DNA from: Enterocloster aldenensis
GTDB taxonomy: Bacteria > Bacillota > Clostridia > Lachnospirales > Lachnospiraceae
Reading direction: 5' to 3'
Assembly: GCF_003434055.1 (NCBI RefSeq)
Contig: NZ_QVEX01000022.1
Location: 1-28,882, forward strand
DNA: 28,882 bases
In this document: one piece after another, positions 24,549-28,882 of the stretch
How the letters are laid out: every line of letters starts with the position of its first letter
Numbering within the stretch: the stretch's first letter is position 1
Made by a program: the position numbers and the translations under genes
Notes under the pieces: model-generated
The model's database searches: none
Told to the model about the DNA's origin: nothing
The model's input: only the letters and a program-made list of their open reading frames with translations

Positions 24549-24588
24549 CAGGGGCCTCCTATAATTTCCGAAGCATAGGAGGCCCCTG
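24549..24588 (+). terminator. Terminator after gene B
   Basis: CAGGGGCCTCCTA (24549-24561) and TAGGAGGCCCCTG (24576-24588) form a perfect 13-bp GC-rich stem with a 14-base loop, followed by TATTT. It could also stop minus-strand transcripts that run past B'. Confidence 0.85.
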
Positions 24589-24850
24589 TATTTAGTGTAA
24601 TGATGAGATTAATGATATATAGAAAGAATCGGCGACAAACTAATGTGTTTTTTCAAATATGTAATGCTTATAAAGATTTCATCTTTATTTTGGGAGTAAA
24701 TCACAATTAAATCGCGATTTATCGCGATACTGTTTTGTATAGGATTGAGAATTACTCATAAAATAAGCCATTACATGTATATATAGAAAAAAGTTATTGT
24801 AGAGACTTCCTCCTCCGGTCATTTAAAATATATTCTCTATAACTTCTCCT
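24589..24850. other. Spacer between B and inverted B', with paired palindromes
   Basis: There is no gene. The only structure seen is two copies of the 8-base palindrome ATCGCGAT at 24711-24718 and 24721-24728, separated by TT. It could be an operator or replication/segregation-type site, or a chance pair. Confidence 0.4.
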
Positions 24851-25998
24851 TTACTGTTTCCACACACCATCATCACCCACTTCATATCCATCTGGTGTAG
24901 TCTGTCCAGTTACCATCTCAGATGCTTCATTAAAATAATACCACTTTCCATCTGTATCCTGCATCCAAGCATTGGTAACATAGCTTCCATCTGCCTGCTT
25001 ATACTTCCAGGCATTTCCATGTGCTTCCCAGCCCTCTGGTGATGCATTGGCAGTTGCACCAGGGCCTAACTTTTGCTGATTGACAGTTGCATTAGAGGAT
25101 GGCTGACCATCCTAGATTCCATTGGCGTCTACATAGAATCCATCAGGAGTAGTGGTATCTGTAACCATATAGCACGCCATGTTAAAATAATACCACCGTC
25201 CATCCGTGTTCTGTACCTAGGCGGCAGATGCATCGGAACCATCCTTTTTAACATAGCGCCAGCCCTTTTCTTCCTGTTCCCATCCAGGAATGTATTTGTT
25301 TTTTTCCTTTTGCATTTATGTAAAATCCATCTGGCGTAATGGTATCGGTAAGCATTACGCCGTTGGAATCCATGTAATAGGATTTATCGTCTATGGTAAG
25401 CCAGCTGTCAGCTACATAAGTACCGTTAGATTTTTGATAGCGGGAATGTCCATTTCCATCCTTTTCCCAACCGGAGGTAGTTGTTCCTTCATAGGCCCTG
25501 GCATCAGAACCATCCACATTAATCAGATATTTGCGGACTTCCGGCGGAAGGTCTGAAGCCGATATGCTGCTGGGAAGATGTACAATATCCACATACCGCT
25601 CTTTTGTTGACATCTTTTTATTATTCGTTGTAAGTGTCATTCGCGTATATGACTGGCTGCCTTCGAGAAGCAAGTGCTAGCTTTCTGGTATTCCCTAGAT
25701 TCCGTTTATGTTTACCAGAGACGGGACCTGTCCCCCAGGGCTTCGGAATAGAGTTGTTAAATGTAAAGGCATAATCATACCCTCTATTAAGAATTGAATC
25801 TGATTCCTGTATGGTATTCCCGCCTGCCGGTATTGCAAAATAGTGCCCCTCCCATAAATCTACAGGACGCCATACGAATAGGTAAGCGCCACAATTTTCC
25901 ATGGTAATGCCCTCTGTTGTATCGGCATAAGAAACCGCTGCAGCTCCTAACGCAAGAGAAACAGCAAGACCTATGGCCGCAATTCGTTTTTTCCACAT
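24851..25998 (-). pseudogene. Decayed inverted copy of gene B (B')
   Basis: The start (MWKKRIAAIGLAVSLALGAA, signal peptide) and TMENCGAYLFVWRPVDLWEG match gene B's leader and N-domain. ERYVDIVHLP, LPPEVRKYLINVDGSDA and the wall-binding repeats follow, down to GYEVGDDGVWKQ and a stop at 24851. It is broken by two indels in homopolymers, a C5 run at 25732-25736 and a T7 run at 25299-25305 (plus-strand letters). Four stop codons each replace a tryptophan of gene B: 25695-25697, 25677-25679, 25217-25219 and 25112-25114, all TAG. The DNA looks roughly 70 percent identical to B in the stretch compared by eye (3' end), so the duplication is old. Confidence 0.9.
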
Positions 25999-26045
25999 AA
26001 ATACTACCTCCGTATGTTATCATCTACACCTCATGGTTTACTTTT

Positions 26046-26101
26046 ACAAAAATTGGGGATATTCCCCTGTGACATTTATAGTCACAAAAGAAATATCCCC
26101 C
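26046..26101 (-). terminator. Terminator between A' and B'
   Basis: On the minus strand GGGGATATTTC pairs with GAATATCCCC, with an inner GTGAC/GTCAC stem, followed by AATTTTTG. It occupies the same place between A' and B' as the terminator at 23301-23351 between A and B, though the sequence differs. Confidence 0.75.
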
Positions 26102-26133
26102 ATCCATTACCGGATAACTATTCAGTTATCGGA

Positions 26134-26964
26134 TTAGTCCTCTGCAAAGGTAGCAGCAATCTTATCTTTGTAAAGCTTATAAGTTACATCATTACTATCT
26201 TTGTTCTTAGAGCTATTCTCGCTAATCTTACCGCTTGTGTGGACTACGGCAGCACCGTCATTCTTAAGGGTTGAAACTCCAAGAGAGTGTTCTCCGGCAG
26301 CATTTGTGTAAACGTAAACGCTCAAATCGTCATTGTTATTATTTTTTAACTTGCTGGCACTTAAGCCTAAGTCGTTCAATGATACAATGGCAACAGAGAC
26401 AGTACCATCGGTCCGGGTTGCTTTTGACTTATAGCTTCCATCAGTATTAAGGAATGTGGAGTCAAGGTCGCCCCTATTAAGGACAGTAACTCCGGTTACA
26501 ACATTGTCTATATCATTTGCAAATGTAGCAGCATCTGCATATGTCTTGTATCCAATCACTTTTCCATCACTGATTTAGGAATAAACAACCAGGAACTTCT
26601 CATCCCCGCCTGCAGACATCAGTTTTCCAGAATTGTAATACTTCTTGTCTTCCTCGCCAACTTTACCAGTACCCTTGGAGGAACCGGATTTTCCAAAGTA
26701 GAGGCTGAAGTTGTCACCGTCAATATTTACTGTGGTTTTTCCTGTCCTCATTGCACAGTCATCACCGAAATAGTAGCAGGAATAACCCTGGGCATATAAC
26801 TGTGATGCATGTGCGTTAAAGGAATCCTTATCATCATAGTTGCAGGTAGAATCATCATCAGCCATAATATCGCCGAAATCAGATGTGGAACCAATAGTGC
26901 CAGCAACACCGGTATGAATAAACTGCAGGCCGGTTAAGCAGATGCCGGTCTTACCAAAGGAATA
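26134..26964 (-). pseudogene. Decayed, 5'-truncated inverted relative of gene A (A')
   Basis: It carries the C-terminal block of gene A: QGYSCYYFGDDCAMRTGKTT, IDGDNFSLYFGKSGSSKGTG and KYYNSGKLMSAGGDEKF align with gene A residues about 405-475. An in-frame TAA follows VVYS near 26577. The remaining 141 codons (VIGYKTYADAATFANDIDNV on) run open to the stop at 26134. The signal peptide and N-terminal repeats are missing. Similarity ends near 26970, where the frame meets a TAG and unrelated sequence. The tail after the nonsense codon differs from gene A's tail, so A' may have come from another paralogue. Confidence 0.8.
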
Positions 26965-27047
26965 CTATTTATAAGGATTTCTTAAAAAATGGGCAATTTA
27001 AATGGCGAAAAAGTAAAAAACCTTCCGTCGTTATAACCTTTCAACCA

Positions 27048-28457
27048 TTATTCATTTATATCCCCTATCTGGCATATCTGTTTATAAGAGACAAGATTTA
27101 TATTTCTACTATTTTTCACATAATCAATCACAGAATCTTCAAAACCGCTTTTTGAAAAAAAGAAATAATACTTTTCAGGATAATGGAACAGTCCGCTCCG
27201 TTCCAGCAACGTGTGAACAGTATCCATATCCACAGGGGTATCTTTCCACTTGCATTCTCCTAACAGGACATAAGGTTCCTGTATAGCCATGATATCAATT
27301 TCTTCATGCCGTCTTTTCACAGGGTTATTTCCCCACCATCTTCCTACATTGCCGACGGGAAACGGAAGACTTTCGTATATTTTAGGGTGATACAGATATT
27401 GTAGGCAAATATTTTCAAATATTTTTCTCATGAAATCACTTATTTGAGGCTTTACTAATGTTTTATATATTGTTAATCCTACACCTCTGGTGATGCTGCT
27501 TATATTGGGACGAACAAAGCGATACCAAAATAAAAACATGCTGTCCTCCAGCTGATATAAGGTCTTTCTGCTGGCAGCATTTTCTGTTATGGGTATTTCC
27601 TTTCTTATAATGCCTAATGAAATTAGTGATGTTATCTGATTGCTGCAGCCGCTGGTCTCCAGGCCGGTTTTTGTTGATATGTCATTCATTCTGCTGGCTC
27701 CACTGGCAATGGCGGATATAATGGAGTGATAAGAGGCAGGCTCCCTTAATTCCTGTTTTAAAAGATTGACAGGTTCTTCAAATAATCTTCCACTCTCATC
27801 AAAGAACAAATCAACAATATTATCATCTAAACTTTTATCAACATCAATTCGTGATATATATTCAGGTATCCCTCCCGTAATACCATATAGTATTGCCTGT
27901 GCCTCTTCTGAGAAGCTCAGAAGCATTCTACGGGCTTCAAAGAAGGTAAATGGGTGTATTTTAAACTGTGCCGTCCTGCGGCCGTACAGAGGGCTTTTAT
28001 AGCCTAATACCTGTTCCTCCATGAAACTTAAAGATGAACCACATAATATCAAGAAGAGTTTGCTGTTCTTCCAGCATTGGTCTATATGGCTTTGAAGCAT
28101 AGATGATATTGCAGGATAGGAGGCAGCTAAATAAGGATACTCATCTATCACAATTATAAGGCGTTCCTGACTTTGACAGAGGGTATCAATATAGTTAAAT
28201 AAATTGGTGTAATCCAAAAACTCTGCGCCCCGTGCGGATTCTCCGGTCATCAGCAGTGCTTTTGATAAACCTGAGAGGTTTTCTTTGCGGGTTCCTTCAA
28301 CTGCCATATAATATACAGCCTTTTTATCTTTTATAAATTCATTAATAAGTGTGGTCTTTCCAACTCTTCTTCGTCCATAAAAGACAGCAAATTCAAATTG
28401 ATTGCTGTTGTAAAGTGATTGTAGTTTTTTGAGTTCCCTTAAGCGGCCAACAAACAT
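27048..28457 (-). CDS. ATP-binding protein of the archaeal-type ATPase/DUF234 group with a PD-(D/E)XK-like tail
   Basis: A 469-residue protein. MFVGRLRELKKLQSLY is the usual start of this family. Walker A is GRRRVGKTT at 28-36, and Walker B is IIVIDEYPYLA (101-111). A sensor-like LILCGSSLSFMEEQ (136-149) and a winged-helix region (about 240-300) follow. Near the C-terminus, EEIDIM (385-390) and LLGECKWK (399-405) give the E...D...E-x-K arrangement of PD-(D/E)XK nucleases. The family is common and its function is poorly known, with proposed links to mobile DNA or defence. It is intact, stands alone, and has an inverted repeat (28486-28509) just upstream that could be an operator. Confidence 0.85.
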   Translation of the reverse strand: MFVGRLRELKKLQSLYNSNQFEFAVFYGRRRVGKTTLINEFIKDKKAVYYMAVEGTRKENLSGLSKALLMTGESARGAEFLDYTNLFNYIDTLCQSQERLIIVIDEYPYLAASYPAISSMLQSHIDQCWKNSKLFLILCGSSLSFMEEQVLGYKSPLYGRRTAQFKIHPFTFFEARRMLLSFSEEAQAILYGITGGIPEYISRIDVDKSLDDNIVDLFFDESGRLFEEPVNLLKQELREPASYHSIISAIASGASRMNDISTKTGLETSGCSNQITSLISLGIIRKEIPITENAASRKTLYQLEDSMFLFWYRFVRPNISSITRGVGLTIYKTLVKPQISDFMRKIFENICLQYLYHPKIYESLPFPVGNVGRWWGNNPVKRRHEEIDIMAIQEPYVLLGECKWKDTPVDMDTVHTLLERSGLFHYPEKYYFFFSKSGFEDSVIDYVKNSRNINLVSYKQICQIGDINE

Positions 28458-28722
28458 AATTCATCCTCCATCATTTTATCACAAAATTACTAATCGTTTA
28501 GTTAGTAATTATACAAATATCATATCATTGAAACAAGGTACTCGTCAATAATTATAAATCTACAAAATTTGCATTACGAAATGAGAGAATCCTTTCTTTA
28601 GTTGATATCGAATAAGTCATTTATATTTATAGGGGAGAGGTTTTAATAGAATCATTGATAATAATGGATTTGATATTCTATATGTAGATAATATACTATC
28701 TTCTATAATTTTCCATATACGG
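28458..28722. other. Divergent spacer between the ATPase and the next wall-binding gene
   Basis: AT-rich non-coding DNA. It contains the inverted repeat at 28486-28509. No other gene-like frame or hairpin of note was seen. It lacks the poly-C tract present before gene A. Confidence 0.5.
28486..28509. promoter_or_regulatory. Inverted repeat upstream of the ATPase gene (possible operator)
   Basis: ATTACTAA (28486-28493) and TTAGTAAT (28502-28509) are perfect complements separated by 8 bases, placed 29 bases before the ATPase start. Spacing and size fit a dimeric repressor site. No regulator gene is adjacent. Confidence 0.45.
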
Positions 28723-28724
28723 AG

Positions 28725-28730
28725 TATAAT
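28725..28730 (+). promoter_or_regulatory. Promoter -10 box of the second gene A-type leader
   Basis: TATAAT, in the same context as 21438-21443. The corresponding -35 region (28702-28707, TCTATA) differs from copy 1 and is also weak. Confidence 0.5.
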
Positions 28731-28795
28731 CAACTCGTAATGCAATTAGGAATTTCAAAAAGTATTTCAAAAAGAAAAAGGAGAGTGCATTAATT

Positions 28796-28882
28796 ATGAG
28801 AAAGCAGACAAAATTAGTTGCTGTATTATCAACAGCAGCACTGCTCGCTATTGGTGCATCCATGACTTCTTTCGCAGCTCAG
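28796..28882 (+). CDS. Partial secreted wall-binding protein, paralogue of gene A
   Basis: Only the first 29 codons are inside the window. They encode the same signal peptide as gene A (starts MRKQTKLVAVLS, ends TSFAAQ) with identical DNA. The ribosome site AAGGAGAG is identical. It is most likely another exported repeat protein of this locus. The mature part is unseen. Confidence 0.8.
   Translation, partial: MRKQTKLVAVLSTAALLAIGASMTSFAAQ

Larger units (their letters stand above)
28723..28882 (+). repeat. Direct repeat, copy 2: promoter, leader and signal peptide
   Basis: Identical to 21436-21595 up to the last base of the window, at an offset of 7287 bases. The true end of the repeat is therefore not visible. 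Confidence 0.95.

Noticed and set aside
25073..25556. Plus-strand frames opposite B'
   Set aside because: These are complement shadows of the wall-binding repeat sequence in the pseudogene.
25112..25697. Amber recoding (TAG read as tryptophan)
   Set aside because: The same gene has two frameshifts, many TGG codons remain, and no suppressor tRNA is seen. Decay is simpler.
21509..28882. Repeat-rich region as a CRISPR array
   Set aside because: The repeats are protein-coding wall-binding modules of varying length, without regular spacers or cas genes.

Overview
The window looks like a chromosomal segment of a low-GC Gram-positive gut-type bacterium of the Lachnospiraceae/Clostridia. I infer this from signal-peptide proteins with glucan/choline-type cell-wall-binding repeats, strong GGAGG-type ribosome sites, an EpsG-type polymerase and the style of the IS66 and IS630 elements. 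The species cannot be fixed from the sequence alone. No tRNA, rRNA or CRISPR array was seen.

Layout. (1) 1-1963: an IS66-family element (plus strand) whose transposase is split by one extra base in an A-run. Its right end sits three bases from the stop codon of the last polysaccharide gene. (2) 1966-20622: a long, AT-rich, minus-strand surface-polysaccharide operon, read from a good promoter at 20704-20732. In transcription order: polyprenyl-phosphate sugar transferase (initiation), two GT4 glycosyltransferases, an EpsG-like polymerase, an internal promoter, ABC-2 permease and ATPase (export), a GT9-like protein, a three-gene NDP-sugar cassette (nucleotidyltransferase-kinase fusion, SIS isomerase, HAD phosphatase), an unknown 147-residue protein, a GT2-GT9-like fusion, a decayed IS630 element (6681-7887) flanked by TA, a 1035-residue methyltransferase-like/FrhB/pyruvyltransferase/coiled-coil fusion, a gap with gene remnants, and a GT2 enzyme. 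(3) 20623-21508: a spacer with the operon promoter, short broken reading frames and an 11-C homopolymer. (4) 21509-24513: two plus-strand secreted cell-wall-binding proteins (here A and B) separated by a strong terminator. (5) 24851-26964: an inverted, decayed copy of the same pair (B' and A') in the same relative order, again with a terminator between. (6) 27048-28457: an AAA ATPase with a PD-(D/E)XK-like tail (minus strand). (7) 28723-28882: an exact repeat of the promoter, leader and signal peptide of gene A, opening another paralogue that runs off the window.

How it fits together. The operon encodes initiation on a lipid carrier, chain extension by at least five glycosyltransferases, a dedicated activated sugar, a probable pyruvyl decoration and ABC export. 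The neighbouring secreted repeat proteins could bind the resulting wall polymer. Their duplication, an identical leader, inverted pseudogene copies and a poly-C tract suggest a locus whose surface proteins vary by recombination or tract slippage. That last step is inference.
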